Source: an uncultured Prevotellaceae bacterium (GTDB lineage: Bacteria; Bacteroidota; Bacteroidia; Bacteroidales; Muribaculaceae). Taken from it: a stretch of DNA of 64,000 nt. The translations under genes were made by a program, and so were the position numbers. Positions 16,365 to 26,193 of this stretch are shown here, piece by piece. The notes under the pieces are model-generated. The model searched no databases and was not told where the DNA came from. It saw only the letters and a program-made list of their open reading frames with translations. Position 1 is the stretch's first letter; the number at the start of each line of letters is the position of its first letter. The stretch lies in the NCBI GenBank assembly GCA_900317835.1, contig ONIL01000002.1, forward strand, positions 124,001 to 188,000, read 5' to 3'.

Positions 16365-17930
16365 TTACTTGTCGCTTGTTACGCGCTCGAGCCACTTCAC
16401 CATGGCGAGCATCACGCCCATAGAGATCAGGCAGACGCAGATGAAGACGCCCCAGCACTGCCACAACGGGAACTTGTTGTACATGATGGTGCCAATGGGC
16501 AGCAGAATGTTACCGACAGCCGTTGTTCCCAGCCACAGACCCTGGCACAGACCGAGCATGGTCTTGGGGGCGACCTTAGAAACGAATGACAGACCCAGGG
16601 GCGAGATGAACAACTCGGCAACGGTCAGCAGGAAGTAGGTAACAATCATTACCCACCAGCCGGCCTTCATACCCATCTTGGTCGATGCATCAACCAGCTT
16701 GAACTCATCACCTGAGGGATATCCTGCGACGTAGGAGTAGATAGCCAGGAAGGCATAGGCCATACCAGCGATGAACATACCGTAAGCGATCTTGCGAGGA
16801 GTGGAGATTTCTTTGCCACGCTTGCTCAGGGCACCGAAGATCAGCATGATGATTGGCGTGAGGAAGATTACGAAGAATGGGTTCACAGCTTGCCACAACT
16901 CGGCGGGCAACTGGTCACTCTTGACGAAGTCGCGAGCGAAGAACGACAGTGTCACACCATTCTGGTGGAACGAGAACCAGAAGAAGATCACAACACCAAG
17001 CACTGCAAACAGGGCATACAGACGCTGACGGAGCTCCTTGGCCATAGACATCTTCTCCTCGGGAGTCAACTCAACCGAAGCAGCAGCGGTCTTCTTGCCG
17101 GGGGTGGGGAAGAGGCCGCGCTTAGCGATAAAGATGCTCAACGAGATTAGCATGGCGATTACCGATGCGATAAAGGCAAAGTGAACGCCCTGGTTGAAAA
17201 CTTCGAGGTAGCTCTGGCAAGCCTCGGTGGTGACACCACCCGTTACACCTGCCTGAGTGAGGTAGGTCTGCAGGTTGGTCATCTGGTCAGCGGGAATGGT
17301 GCCGTCGATGTACTTGTGGCACAGGGCGGGCAACTCGGCCACATAGGTGAAGCCGTGACGCCCCAGCCACCACTTGCGCAGGAAGGGGGCGATAAACGGA
17401 GCCAGCAAACCACCGATGTTGATGAACACGTAGAAAATCTGGAAACCGGCATCGCGGCGGCCCTTCATGGCCTTAAGCTCCTCTTCAGATTTGCCAGCAG
17501 CGGCAGCATCTGCCTCCATGTCATCATACATCTGTCCCACGATAGCCTGCAGGTTACCCTTGAACAGACCGTTACCGAAGGCAATCATTACCAGTGCCAC
17601 ACAGGTGAGTACCAGCAGCATGGTCATCGTTCCTGCAGTGGCTGTGATGGGGATAGCTAAGGCAGCATAGCCAAGTGCCATGATGATGATACCCGTCATG
17701 ATGGTGCCCTTGTAGTTCTGGGTGCGGTCGGCAATGATACCGCCCACAAGGCTCAGGATGTAGATGGCAGCCAGGAAAATTGAGTAAATCAAGGCCGCTT
17801 TGTCATCGGCCAGGCCGAACTTGGAGCATAGGAATAGTGACAGCACGGCGGCCATGATGTAGTAACCGAAGCGCTCGCCCATGTTGCTCAACGCGGCAGG
17901 GATTAGACCCTTGGGATGGTTTTTAAACAT
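16365..17930 (-). CDS. POT family peptide:H+ symporter
   Basis: 521 residues, a proton-coupled oligopeptide transporter. SNMGERFGYYIMAAVLSLFL carries the ExxER motif. FGNGLFKGNLQAIVGQMYDD and GRRDAGFQIFYVFINIGGLLAPF are the family signature, and SFHQNGVTLSFFARDF and FISPLGLSFVSKVAPK match the paralog downstream. A loop of about 40 residues after the sixth helix, with HKYIDGTIPADQMTNLQTYL, is absent from the paralog. It lies 54 bases after sufE on the same strand. Confidence 0.93.
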   Translation of the reverse strand: MFKNHPKGLIPAALSNMGERFGYYIMAAVLSLFLCSKFGLADDKAALIYSIFLAAIYILSLVGGIIADRTQNYKGTIMTGIIIMALGYAALAIPITATAGTMTMLLVLTCVALVMIAFGNGLFKGNLQAIVGQMYDDMEADAAAAGKSEEELKAMKGRRDAGFQIFYVFINIGGLLAPFIAPFLRKWWLGRHGFTYVAELPALCHKYIDGTIPADQMTNLQTYLTQAGVTGGVTTEACQSYLEVFNQGVHFAFIASVIAMLISLSIFIAKRGLFPTPGKKTAAASVELTPEEKMSMAKELRQRLYALFAVLGVVIFFWFSFHQNGVTLSFFARDFVKSDQLPAELWQAVNPFFVIFLTPIIMLIFGALSKRGKEISTPRKIAYGMFIAGMAYAFLAIYSYVAGYPSGDEFKLVDASTKMGMKAGWWVMIVTYFLLTVAELFISPLGLSFVSKVAPKTMLGLCQGLWLGTTAVGNILLPIGTIMYNKFPLWQCWGVFICVCLISMGVMLAMVKWLERVTSDK

Positions 17931-17984
17931 AATTTTGTTTTGGTTTATTGGTTAATATATTAATAATGTGTTTTTGTCGTCGTT

Positions 17985-18419
17985 TCAACAACCCGAGTGC
18001 TCACGTGCCTGATAGGCGATGGCATAGGCGCGGATCTGCTTGATCATTGCCAGCAGGCCGTTGCTGCGGGTGGGGGAGAGGTGCTCCCTAAGGCCGATGC
18101 GCTCGATAAAGTACAGGTCGGCGTCGAGTACCTCCTGAGGTGTGGCGCCGTCAAGCACGCGCACGAGCATCGAGATGATGCCCTTGACGATGATGGCGTC
18201 GCTGTCGGCCTGCAAGTGCATCTTGCCGTCGATGCAATCGGCTTGCAGCCACACGCGGCTCTGGCAGCCATCAATCAGGTTATCGGCCGTCTTGTATTGC
18301 TCGTCGAGTGGTGGCATGGCGTTACCCATGTCGATAATGACCTGATAACGGTCCATCCAATCGTCCAGACCCTCAAACTCCTCAATGATTTCGTCTTGTC
18401 GTTCGTTAACTGTTGACAT
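17985..18419 (-). CDS. sufE: SufE cysteine-desulfurase activator
   Basis: 144 residues. SufE takes persulfide sulfur from the SufS desulfurase for iron-sulfur cluster assembly. The active cysteine is in LIDGCQSRVWLQ, with downstream ISMLVRVLDGATPQEVLDADLYF and GLREHLSPTRSNGLLAM. suf genes are not adjacent. A -7 box TAAATTTG lies at 18456-18449. Confidence 0.93.
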   Translation of the reverse strand: MSTVNERQDEIIEEFEGLDDWMDRYQVIIDMGNAMPPLDEQYKTADNLIDGCQSRVWLQADCIDGKMHLQADSDAIIVKGIISMLVRVLDGATPQEVLDADLYFIERIGLREHLSPTRSNGLLAMIKQIRAYAIAYQAREHSGC

Positions 18420-18565
18420 TGAAAAAATGACGTTTTTAGTTTAACCTACAAATTTAGTCCATTTTTTTGATATATCGGGAAAATGGCAGTTAAAAATGTG
18501 CGTTTTCATTAAAAACACACCCCGTGTGGCATGGTTAGTGGTTCTAAGGCTTGCCTATTGAAAAG

Positions 18566-18603
18566 CAAGAAGTCCCGCAGGCATTAAGCCGCGGGACTTC
18601 TTG
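18566..18603 (-). terminator. intrinsic terminator of the PpiD-like gene
   Basis: The 13-base arms CAAGAAGTCCCGC / GCGGGACTTCTTG enclose a 12-base loop. On the minus strand it is followed by CTTTTC. It begins about 50 bases below the gene's stop. Confidence 0.8.
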
Positions 18604-18651
18604 AAATATTGTTGCGTTGTTCCCTACAAGTGGGACAACTTCACAAGTTTA

Positions 18652-20736
18652 TCAGAAGAACTTGATGATGTTCTTCTTCACCTTGGTCGAAAGCTTCAGA
18701 ATCTGGTTAATCATGTGGGGGCTAGCAAATACCTGTGCGCCGCGGGTCTGTGCGAAGCGGCCGTCGAGCTCTTCCTTGGTGGGCTTGCGCTCGGCCTTGT
18801 CCTGCTTAACCACTTGATAAACAAACACAGCGTTCTCGCCCTTCCAGGGACCCTGCAGGGTGCCGGGCTTGGCGGCGGCCATGCGACCGATCAGACCAGG
18901 CTCTTGACCCAGCTTGGGATCACCGTTCGAGGCAAATACCACGTTCACCGTGTCGATGGATGAGCCCATGGCAGCTGCATAACCATTGAGGTCCTTAGCC
19001 TTGCCCTGGTACTGCTTCATCAAGTCGTCACCCTTCTTGCTGTTGCGCACGCGCTGGGTGAGCATCTCCTTACCCTGCTTGAAGTTGTAGGGCAGATAAC
19101 CCTCATTATAGATGTCGTCAACGGCGACAGCGACCAAAACGTTGTTGTTGTCGCTGAAGATGGGCGAAACCTCATTCTTCTTGCTGTCGAACGCCCACTT
19201 GATGGCCTTGCGGCTGTCCTTGATGCCGCCGCCAAAGCCGCTACCCAATTGGGCTGTGCTGGGGGTGATGAGCATCTCGGCTGCGTTGTAACCAGCCTTT
19301 GCTGCATTATCTTCGAAGTCCTTAGCGGTCTTGTTCTTGTTGAGGAACTCCTGGAACTTGGCGCGCAGGTCTTCACTGGTCTTAGTGCTGGCATAAGCGT
19401 CATAGGTAACGGTTGCCACCGTGTAGAACATCTTGGGCGCTTTCTTCTCGTTCACCTTCATGTAGACAGCACCCTGATCGCTTGAGTTGTAGGTGAAGTA
19501 TGCGCCACTGGTGGCGTTGACGATCTTGTTCTTGAGCGAGTCGGCCAGGTTGACGATGCTTTGCCACTCGTTGAACTTGCCATCAACCTTCTCGGCGAAG
19601 CTCTTCTTGAGTTCCTCGATGGTCTTGCCTGCATTGGCTTGAGCCAATACATTCTGCTGCATCTTGGCATCACCTTGTACAACGATGTAGGACAGTTGAA
19701 CCGAGTCAACGCTGAGTTCCTTGTTCATCAGCTTGTACATCACGTGGTGGTTGTTGACAGTGCTGTCGCGGTGGGTGGTACCCACGGGGGCGTTGGCAAA
19801 GAGGTCACGCACGCTAGCGGGCATTTGCTTCTGAACCTTCTTGGCCGTATCAACTTGGACGGTACCCAACAGGCGAACCGAGTCAATGCCGTGTCCCTTC
19901 TGGAGGGCGATATAGGCAGCATCGGCAATCTTGTTGGCGGCAGCGATATCCTCAGCGCTGGGAGCGATGTCCACAGCGATGTAGTGGATAGCGCGAACGT
20001 CCTCTTGGGTCTTGAAGATCGGTTTGAGCTTCTGCCACTCGGCCTTGATCTCCTCGTCGCTGACGGGATACTTGTCATCGGCAAGCGATGCATAATCCTT
20101 CTTGGCGAAAGTAACCACGTTGGTGATTGCCTCGTCCTGTTCCATCATGGCACGATCCAGATCGTTGGCCTGCAAGCAACCTGCCATCAGGTTCTGCAGC
20201 TTGGCAAACATATATTGTTTAACAATGCTCTGCTGGAGATCCATCCACTGTTTCCTCAATTCAGCGACTTGTGATTCCTGGATGCCTTGCTTGCCAGGAT
20301 TCATGATGAAGTCATAGAGTTCAGCGGGGGACTTGGCGCCAACCTGCTGAGCAAACTGTACCACAGCGGGAGCGGGGTTCTTGCCAATCATGAGCTTGCT
20401 GATCTCGTCGTTGCTGACGTCGATACCCAGTTTCTCATACTCCATCTTCAACAGAGCCTCATTGATCATCTCATCGAGTACCTGCTGCTGACGGGTTGCA
20501 CCGTCTTGTTGTTGCTGTTGTTGGTTGTTCAGCTGATCTTTGGCAATCTCATCCTCCAGTCGCTTCTGGAAAGTTTGAATGTCAATTTTCTCACTGCCGA
20601 CTTTTGCGGCTGTTGTACTTGCTCCGGATCTACCGATAGCTTCAAATCCTACTTGGACAATGAAGAAAAGCAATGCGAGACCAATCACGAGGGCAAGCAG
20701 TTTCTTGCGTTGTCTAATTTTCTCTAATGTAGCCAT
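18652..20736 (-). CDS. PpiD-like periplasmic peptidyl-prolyl isomerase/chaperone
   Basis: 694 residues. The short cytoplasmic RQRKK segment is followed by one membrane helix (about 13-32) that anchors a long periplasmic part. A SurA-type N-terminal chaperone domain follows (QTFQKRLEDEIAKDQLN, then DEMINEALLKMEYEKLGIDVSNDEI), then parvulin-like regions around 240-450 and a helical C-terminal part. This is the PpiD arrangement: it helps outer-membrane and secreted proteins fold after Sec export. That fits the many exported proteins here. Isomerase activity is not certain, because PpiD homologues often lack it. Confidence 0.85.
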   Translation of the reverse strand: MATLEKIRQRKKLLALVIGLALLFFIVQVGFEAIGRSGASTTAAKVGSEKIDIQTFQKRLEDEIAKDQLNNQQQQQQDGATRQQQVLDEMINEALLKMEYEKLGIDVSNDEISKLMIGKNPAPAVVQFAQQVGAKSPAELYDFIMNPGKQGIQESQVAELRKQWMDLQQSIVKQYMFAKLQNLMAGCLQANDLDRAMMEQDEAITNVVTFAKKDYASLADDKYPVSDEEIKAEWQKLKPIFKTQEDVRAIHYIAVDIAPSAEDIAAANKIADAAYIALQKGHGIDSVRLLGTVQVDTAKKVQKQMPASVRDLFANAPVGTTHRDSTVNNHHVMYKLMNKELSVDSVQLSYIVVQGDAKMQQNVLAQANAGKTIEELKKSFAEKVDGKFNEWQSIVNLADSLKNKIVNATSGAYFTYNSSDQGAVYMKVNEKKAPKMFYTVATVTYDAYASTKTSEDLRAKFQEFLNKNKTAKDFEDNAAKAGYNAAEMLITPSTAQLGSGFGGGIKDSRKAIKWAFDSKKNEVSPIFSDNNNVLVAVAVDDIYNEGYLPYNFKQGKEMLTQRVRNSKKGDDLMKQYQGKAKDLNGYAAAMGSSIDTVNVVFASNGDPKLGQEPGLIGRMAAAKPGTLQGPWKGENAVFVYQVVKQDKAERKPTKEELDGRFAQTRGAQVFASPHMINQILKLSTKVKKNIIKFF

Positions 20737-21111
20737 TTACAATTATTTTTATTACGTTATTTCAGTCAATTTTAGGGCTTTTCGCCAAATAAACACGCAA
20801 AGGTAGTTATTTTTTGTATTATAGCAAAAAAGTTATCGTTTTTTCTTGATTTTTCTGCTTTCTCCCGAGTTTTTCGATGGAACAGCTTGTGGCTGGAATT
20901 GACCTCGATGATGGTTCTCCCGACGTGAAATCGGGCTTCAAGGTAATGGTTGTTCAACATTTGTAGGTGAATTTTAGCAATATTTTAGAAGATGTGTTGA
21001 CGATGTTTGACAATTTAGTGTTAAATTTGCAGTTAATATTAATGTGTATGGTAAAATGCGTTCCACATGAGAGCGCTTCAAGTCAAGGAAATAACAAAGA
21101 AACTACAGAAT
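20737..21111. other. divergent promoter region between ppiD-like and TPR genes
   Basis: 375 bases. For the PpiD-like gene, the minus strand has TTTG (20828-20825), 19 bases, TACCTTTG (20805-20798). For the TPR gene, the plus strand has TAAATTTG (21022-21029) with TTG at 20997-20999. I see no gene between them. Confidence 0.65.
20798..20828 (-). promoter_or_regulatory. promoter of the PpiD-like gene
   Basis: TTTG, 19 bases, TACCTTTG on the minus strand, about 60 bases before the start codon. Confidence 0.65.
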
Positions 21112-24100
21112 ATGGCGAAGTTTAAGAAAGTCTTATTGTCAGTGCTGGTTGCGGCGCCCGCTATGGTCGTGGCCCAACCTGGCGTGATGAACAGTGAGGC
21201 CTGCGGCTATCTTGAGCGTGGCAGGCTGATGTATGAGGCCCACAACTACGTGGGGGCTATCGACCAACTCGAGCACATGAAACGCTTGCCCAGCGACGCA
21301 TCGATGCGCGAGCAAGCCGATTATTACATTGCTCTCAGCCGGTTTGAACAGGGTGATGAATCGAGCCTGGCACTGCTGCAGCGTTTTATTGACGATTATC
21401 CCGCATCGACCCTGGCGATGGATGCCCAGATGAGGGTGGGTAACTTCTACTTCTACCGCGGACAGTGGGAGAGCGCATTGTTGAGCTACTCGATGGTGCG
21501 CAACCGTGCGCTGGACCTCAATAGCGATGAGGACCTGGAGTATCGTCGCGCTTACTGTAACCTGCGCCTTGGGAACTATCACGAGGCCGAGCGGCAGTAC
21601 TATGAGCTGGAGAAGAGCCCACGATACGGCGGTGCCAGCGATTTCTATAAGGCCTATTTGGACTATGCCCGCGGTGACTATGACGCTGCCCGGGAAAAAT
21701 TCTCCCGAATCCCCGAAGGCAGTGAGCTTGGCTATCAGTCCCAGTACTATCTGACTCAGATTGAATACAACAAGAAGCATTATCGTCAGGTCATCGAGCA
21801 GGGCAAGCAGCTGCTCGAAGCCCAGCAAAACGACTACTTTGACGCCGAGCTGAACCGACTCATCGGTGAAAGCTACTATCATCAGGGCAACGACAGGGAG
21901 GCCCGCACTTATCTGAGGCGCTATCTTGACAACCCCGAGGGCGATCCTTACCGCACTGCGGCCTATACGATGGGTGTGCTCGACTACCGCGACGGCAACT
22001 ATCAGGCCGTGGTGGACAATATGTTATATGTGACCGACGGCAGTGACGCTCTGTCCCAGAGCGCTTACCTCTACCTGGGTCAAGCCAAACGTCAGCTCAA
22101 TGACCTGAACGGCGCTAACATGGCCTTCCAGCAGGCTGCGATGATGGACTGCGACAAGAACGTGAAGGAGACAGCCTACTATAACTATGCAGTGGGTGTG
22201 AGCAAGGGAGCCCGCACACCGTTTGACAAGAGCGTTGACCTGTTTGAGGACTTCCTGAATGAGTACCCCAACTCACGCTATAAAGATAATGTGGAGGGTT
22301 ACCTGGTGGATGCCTACATGAACACAACCGATTACCAGCGCGCGTTGACCAGCATTAACCACATCAAGCAGCCCGGAGCCAAGGTGCTCAAGGCCAAACA
22401 GAACATACTGTACAACATGGGTGTGCAGGCATTGGCCAATAACCGCACCAAGGAGGCCGATAGCTATTTCAAGCAGGCCATTGCGGTCGGCAACTATGAC
22501 AAGACCGCCCTTAACGAGAGCCGCCTGTGGTTGGCCGAAGCTCAGTACCGCGAGGGCAACTATCAAGAGGCAGCCAAGCAGCAGCAGGAATATGTCAAGG
22601 CCATCAGCAAGACCGACGATAACTACGGCTTGGCACAATATAACCTGGGCTACAGTCTCTACGGCCAGAAGCGCTATGCCGAGGCCAAGACCGCGTTCCA
22701 AAACGCTATCGCCAGCAAGCAGCTGTCAAGTGACCTGACCGCCGATGCCTATAACCGCATCGGTGATGCGCAATACTATGCCCGCGACTTCAGTGGCGCA
22801 CAGTCGTCCTACGACCAGGCCATGCGCTTGGACAAGAACACCAGCGGTGACTATTCCATGTATCAGAAGGGTATCATGATGGGCCTCAGTCATCAGTATG
22901 CTGATGAAATCGCCCAGATGGACGCCCTCATCAAGGCCTATCCCAAGAGTGACCTTGCTCCCCAAGCCATGCTCGAGAAAGGTAACGCCCAGGCATTGTT
23001 GGGCAAGAATAATGACGCGCTGGATACTTATGCCACGTTGTTGAAGAACTATCCCAAGAGTGTCGAGGCCCGTAAAGGCTTGTTGCAGACTGCCCTTGTC
23101 AACAAGTCGATGGACAAGGAAGATGCCGCCATCGAGGCCTACAAGAAGGTCATCAAGCAGTATCCCACGAGCGACGAGGCTCAGGCGGCAGCCGAGGACA
23201 TGAAGCTCATTTATGCCGACCGCGGTCAGTTGGCCGAATTCGGCAAATTCCTTAACAGTGTTCCCAATGCACCCAAGATTGACGTGAACGAGGTCGAGAG
23301 ACTCACATTTGAGGCTGCCGAGAAGGCCGCTATCGACACTCGTCCCAGCATCGACAAGATGCAGCAGTACCTCAAGGATTATCCCGCTGGAGCTTATGTG
23401 CCCAAGGCCCATTACTACATTGCCCGCTATCACTATGGCAAGGGCAATTATGATGACGCGATGACGGCTATCGACAAGGCCCTGCAGGGTGGTGGCGATG
23501 CCTCCTATGCCCAGGATGCCCTCGCGATGCGCAGCGACATACTCGCGCGTCAGGGCAAGATGGACGAGGCCTTGCAGAGCTACAAGGACCTGGCCGAGCG
23601 CGCTACCAGTGATGACAACCGCACGCTTGCTCAACTGGGTGCCATGCGCATTGCCAAGGAGATGGGCAACTGGAACGAGGTGCGCCTGATAACAGGAACA
23701 TTGCTCGACCGTGGCGGTTTGACAGCCAACGAGGAGAAAGAAGTGACACTGGACCGAGGTCTGGCATTTGCCCAAATGGGCAATACCCAGGAGGCTGAAG
23801 CTGCCTTCAAGTCATTGGCCAAGGATCCTTCTAGCGAATATGGCGCCCAAGCCGCTGCCGAGCTTGCCCAGATGCAGTATGAGATGGGCAATTACAAGAC
23901 TGCCGAGCAGACAGTGAACAACCTGATTGACGCAGGAACGCCCCACACCTACTGGCTTGCCAAGAGTTTCCTGACACTGGCCGACGTCTATTACAAGCAG
24001 GGCAATGTCACTCAAGCCCGCGAGTATCTCCAGAGCTTGAAGAGCAATTATCCTGGCAAGGAGAAGGACATCTTTAACGGAATCGAGACTCGCCTGAACA

Positions 24101-24183
24101 AGTGGAAAGGCGGCAATGGGTCATCGACATCCAATTCCAGCACCGACAACGGTAAGAAAAAGAGTACCAAGAGCAAGAATTAA
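21112..24183 (+). CDS. large periplasmic TPR-repeat protein
   Basis: 1023 residues. The signal peptide MAKFKKVLLSVLVAAPAMVVAQ fixes the start at ATG 21112; the frame extends to 21067 without support. Almost the whole mature protein is tetratricopeptide repeats, for example YNLGYSLYGQKRYAEAKTAF and YNRIGDAQYYARDFSGAQSS. Tyr- and Gly-rich helices suit protein-protein contacts. The tail is a low-complexity GNGSSTSNSSTDNGKKKSTK. It lies 30 bases before an outer-membrane barrel gene on the same strand, so it may be a periplasmic scaffold or assembly partner for it. The exact function is unknown. Confidence 0.85.
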   Translation: MAKFKKVLLSVLVAAPAMVVAQPGVMNSEACGYLERGRLMYEAHNYVGAIDQLEHMKRLPSDASMREQADYYIALSRFEQGDESSLALLQRFIDDYPASTLAMDAQMRVGNFYFYRGQWESALLSYSMVRNRALDLNSDEDLEYRRAYCNLRLGNYHEAERQYYELEKSPRYGGASDFYKAYLDYARGDYDAAREKFSRIPEGSELGYQSQYYLTQIEYNKKHYRQVIEQGKQLLEAQQNDYFDAELNRLIGESYYHQGNDREARTYLRRYLDNPEGDPYRTAAYTMGVLDYRDGNYQAVVDNMLYVTDGSDALSQSAYLYLGQAKRQLNDLNGANMAFQQAAMMDCDKNVKETAYYNYAVGVSKGARTPFDKSVDLFEDFLNEYPNSRYKDNVEGYLVDAYMNTTDYQRALTSINHIKQPGAKVLKAKQNILYNMGVQALANNRTKEADSYFKQAIAVGNYDKTALNESRLWLAEAQYREGNYQEAAKQQQEYVKAISKTDDNYGLAQYNLGYSLYGQKRYAEAKTAFQNAIASKQLSSDLTADAYNRIGDAQYYARDFSGAQSSYDQAMRLDKNTSGDYSMYQKGIMMGLSHQYADEIAQMDALIKAYPKSDLAPQAMLEKGNAQALLGKNNDALDTYATLLKNYPKSVEARKGLLQTALVNKSMDKEDAAIEAYKKVIKQYPTSDEAQAAAEDMKLIYADRGQLAEFGKFLNSVPNAPKIDVNEVERLTFEAAEKAAIDTRPSIDKMQQYLKDYPAGAYVPKAHYYIARYHYGKGNYDDAMTAIDKALQGGGDASYAQDALAMRSDILARQGKMDEALQSYKDLAERATSDDNRTLAQLGAMRIAKEMGNWNEVRLITGTLLDRGGLTANEEKEVTLDRGLAFAQMGNTQEAEAAFKSLAKDPSSEYGAQAAAELAQMQYEMGNYKTAEQTVNNLIDAGTPHTYWLAKSFLTLADVYYKQGNVTQAREYLQSLKSNYPGKEKDIFNGIETRLNKWKGGNGSSTSNSSTDNGKKKSTKSKN

Positions 24184-24213
24184 TCCTCACGTCACACATA
24201 TTATTATATAGTC

Positions 24214-26097
24214 ATGATGAAGATGAAAAAGAATATATATATCGCCATGTTGCTGGCTGCATTTGCTGTTTACAGCGTGAACGCCCAGGACAAGCCGCAA
24301 CAACTCACCAAGGAAATCACCCTCGAGAAGGACATCGCTCCCCTTGAGAAAAAGGCGGTCAAGAAGAACGAGTTGCCCAAGGTCAAGAAACCCGCCAGCA
24401 CGGGCTCCAAGACCTCGCTGGGCTACAGTGACCTGACCACGCCCATCGAGGTTCCCACCTCAATCCCGACGTTGTTGCCCTATGGCTACCGCACGGCGCA
24501 CAACTTCAGTGACAAGCGCGGTTACCTTGACATCGGTGCCGGAACTCAGGCCAACTTCCGTGTGGACTTTGGTTACCGTGTCATCAACGAGGAGAACGAG
24601 AAGCTGAAATTCTGGCTCAACCACAACAGCACGTGGAATGGCAAGAATTCCAGCAAGGTGATTACTGATGACGCGAACCGCCTTAATCAGAAGTTCAACG
24701 ACAACATCATCGGCGTGGACTATAGCCGCGGCATCGGCAAGGGAATCTTGACCCTGGGCGCCGCCGCCCACATCGACAACTATAACTACTATGGCGGTTG
24801 GAAATCTTTGACTCTCCCGTTATATAATGAACAGCCAGAAACCTGGAAAGCCCTCTATGATTGGGATAAAGACAAGCAGACGTTCATTGACTTCCGCATC
24901 AACGCTGGCTGGAAGAGTCAACTGATGTTGCTTGACAAACCGTTAAAGTATAATGTGGGCTTGGAATATGGACATGCGGCTTATGATAAGTCGTTTAATG
25001 AGCTTTACAAGCATGGAGCCCACGACAACTGGGGCAATATCATTCTGGGCGGCTCCTATGACATCAACGAGTTGAGCGCCGCAGCATTGGGTATCAAGGG
25101 CGAATACCTGCGCCGAGGCACAAAGGCAAGGGTAAACGCTGCCGATGACTTGTTTGACGAGGTAGGCATGATCACACTGTCGCCCACCTATACCATCCGT
25201 GGCGACATGTTCAAACTGCAGTTGGGTGTGAACGCCCACATCAGCTTCAGCGACGGGGCGGTGTTGCGCCTCTCGCCCAACGTGCGGGCCAACCTGGCGC
25301 TGGTTGACGGCTTCTCGCTGTTTGCCAATGCGCTGGGCGGCAAGTACCTGGGCTACCGTGTGCCTACCCACTATGCTAACCACCGCTACGACAGTTCGCT
25401 GTTGATGTACGGCAGCATCTACAATCCGCTGGAAGCCGAATTGGGCTTCAAGGTGGGTCCCTTCCAGGGGCTGAGCGCAAAGGCGTCTATCGGCTATGCT
25501 ATCGTCAAGGATCAGCCTGGCATCTGGTATCGTTCCGATTATCCCGGCACTGTCTTCAATCTGCCTCTGAAGACTGGTATGATGAGCACCTACACCGTCA
25601 TCGACGGTCGTGGTTACTACCTCAATGCTGAGGTTAATTACAAGTACCGCTCGCTCATCGAGGCCACCGCTGCCATCAAGTACGCTCCCCATGATGACGA
25701 GTTCTTTGCTTCCGACAAGCACTATAACAACTACAAATTGGGCGTGGACCGTGCCTCGACGGTCGGTAACTTCGATATCAAGGTCACGCCATGGCGTCCT
25801 TTGACCGTCAATCTGGGTCTTGAATATCGTGGTGGCCGTATGGCGCTGTTTGGAAACCAGCCCAATTATGATGTGTTTGAAGAGCCAGAGGTATATGCAC
25901 CTCTAATTTACTCACCTTACACCTTCGTCAAGATGGATGACGTCATCAACCTGCATGCAGGAGCCAACTATCGCCTCAACAACAACCTCAGCCTGTGGCT
26001 GCAGGCCCACAATCTGTTGAACCGCCGCTACGACATCCTCTTCGGCCAGGGTGCGCAGCGCATCGGCTGCATGGCTGGCGTTTCCCTTACCTTCTGA
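24214..26097 (+). CDS. outer-membrane beta-barrel protein, TonB-receptor-like
   Basis: 627 residues. The signal peptide ends near VNAQD. A Lys-rich periplasmic segment follows (EKDIAPLEKKAVKKNELPKVKK, about 30-60), then a long run of alternating beta strands typical of a barrel, ending in the terminal aromatic GCMAGVSLTF. No plug domain or TonB box is obvious, so it is a barrel related to TonB-dependent receptors, not a full receptor. Starts at 24214, 24217 and 24223 are all possible. It is co-directional with, and probably co-transcribed with, the TPR protein. Confidence 0.8.
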   Translation: MMKMKKNIYIAMLLAAFAVYSVNAQDKPQQLTKEITLEKDIAPLEKKAVKKNELPKVKKPASTGSKTSLGYSDLTTPIEVPTSIPTLLPYGYRTAHNFSDKRGYLDIGAGTQANFRVDFGYRVINEENEKLKFWLNHNSTWNGKNSSKVITDDANRLNQKFNDNIIGVDYSRGIGKGILTLGAAAHIDNYNYYGGWKSLTLPLYNEQPETWKALYDWDKDKQTFIDFRINAGWKSQLMLLDKPLKYNVGLEYGHAAYDKSFNELYKHGAHDNWGNIILGGSYDINELSAAALGIKGEYLRRGTKARVNAADDLFDEVGMITLSPTYTIRGDMFKLQLGVNAHISFSDGAVLRLSPNVRANLALVDGFSLFANALGGKYLGYRVPTHYANHRYDSSLLMYGSIYNPLEAELGFKVGPFQGLSAKASIGYAIVKDQPGIWYRSDYPGTVFNLPLKTGMMSTYTVIDGRGYYLNAEVNYKYRSLIEATAAIKYAPHDDEFFASDKHYNNYKLGVDRASTVGNFDIKVTPWRPLTVNLGLEYRGGRMALFGNQPNYDVFEEPEVYAPLIYSPYTFVKMDDVINLHAGANYRLNNNLSLWLQAHNLLNRRYDILFGQGAQRIGCMAGVSLTF

Positions 26098-26125
26098 TCC
26101 TGTAGGATCAATAACGCAAACTAAC

Positions 26126-26158
26126 AAGCGTGACACGGGATAGTCCCGTGTCACGCTT
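26126..26158. terminator. bidirectional terminator between barrel and PIG-L genes
   Basis: The perfect 15-base arms AAGCGTGACACGGGA / TCCCGTGTCACGCTT enclose the loop TAG. It sits between two convergent genes. Confidence 0.85.
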
Positions 26159-26193
26159 TAATCATGTTGTACTTGTGGTACTAAAGTGAAAGG

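Noticed and set aside
24943..25722. 259-residue open frame antisense to the barrel gene
   Set aside because: It is antisense to a coherent beta-barrel frame and has no signal, domain or promoter.
24214..26097. SusC-type TonB-dependent receptor with a utilisation locus
   Set aside because: There is no plug, no SusD gene next to it and no glycoside hydrolase nearby, so I did not call a polysaccharide utilisation locus.
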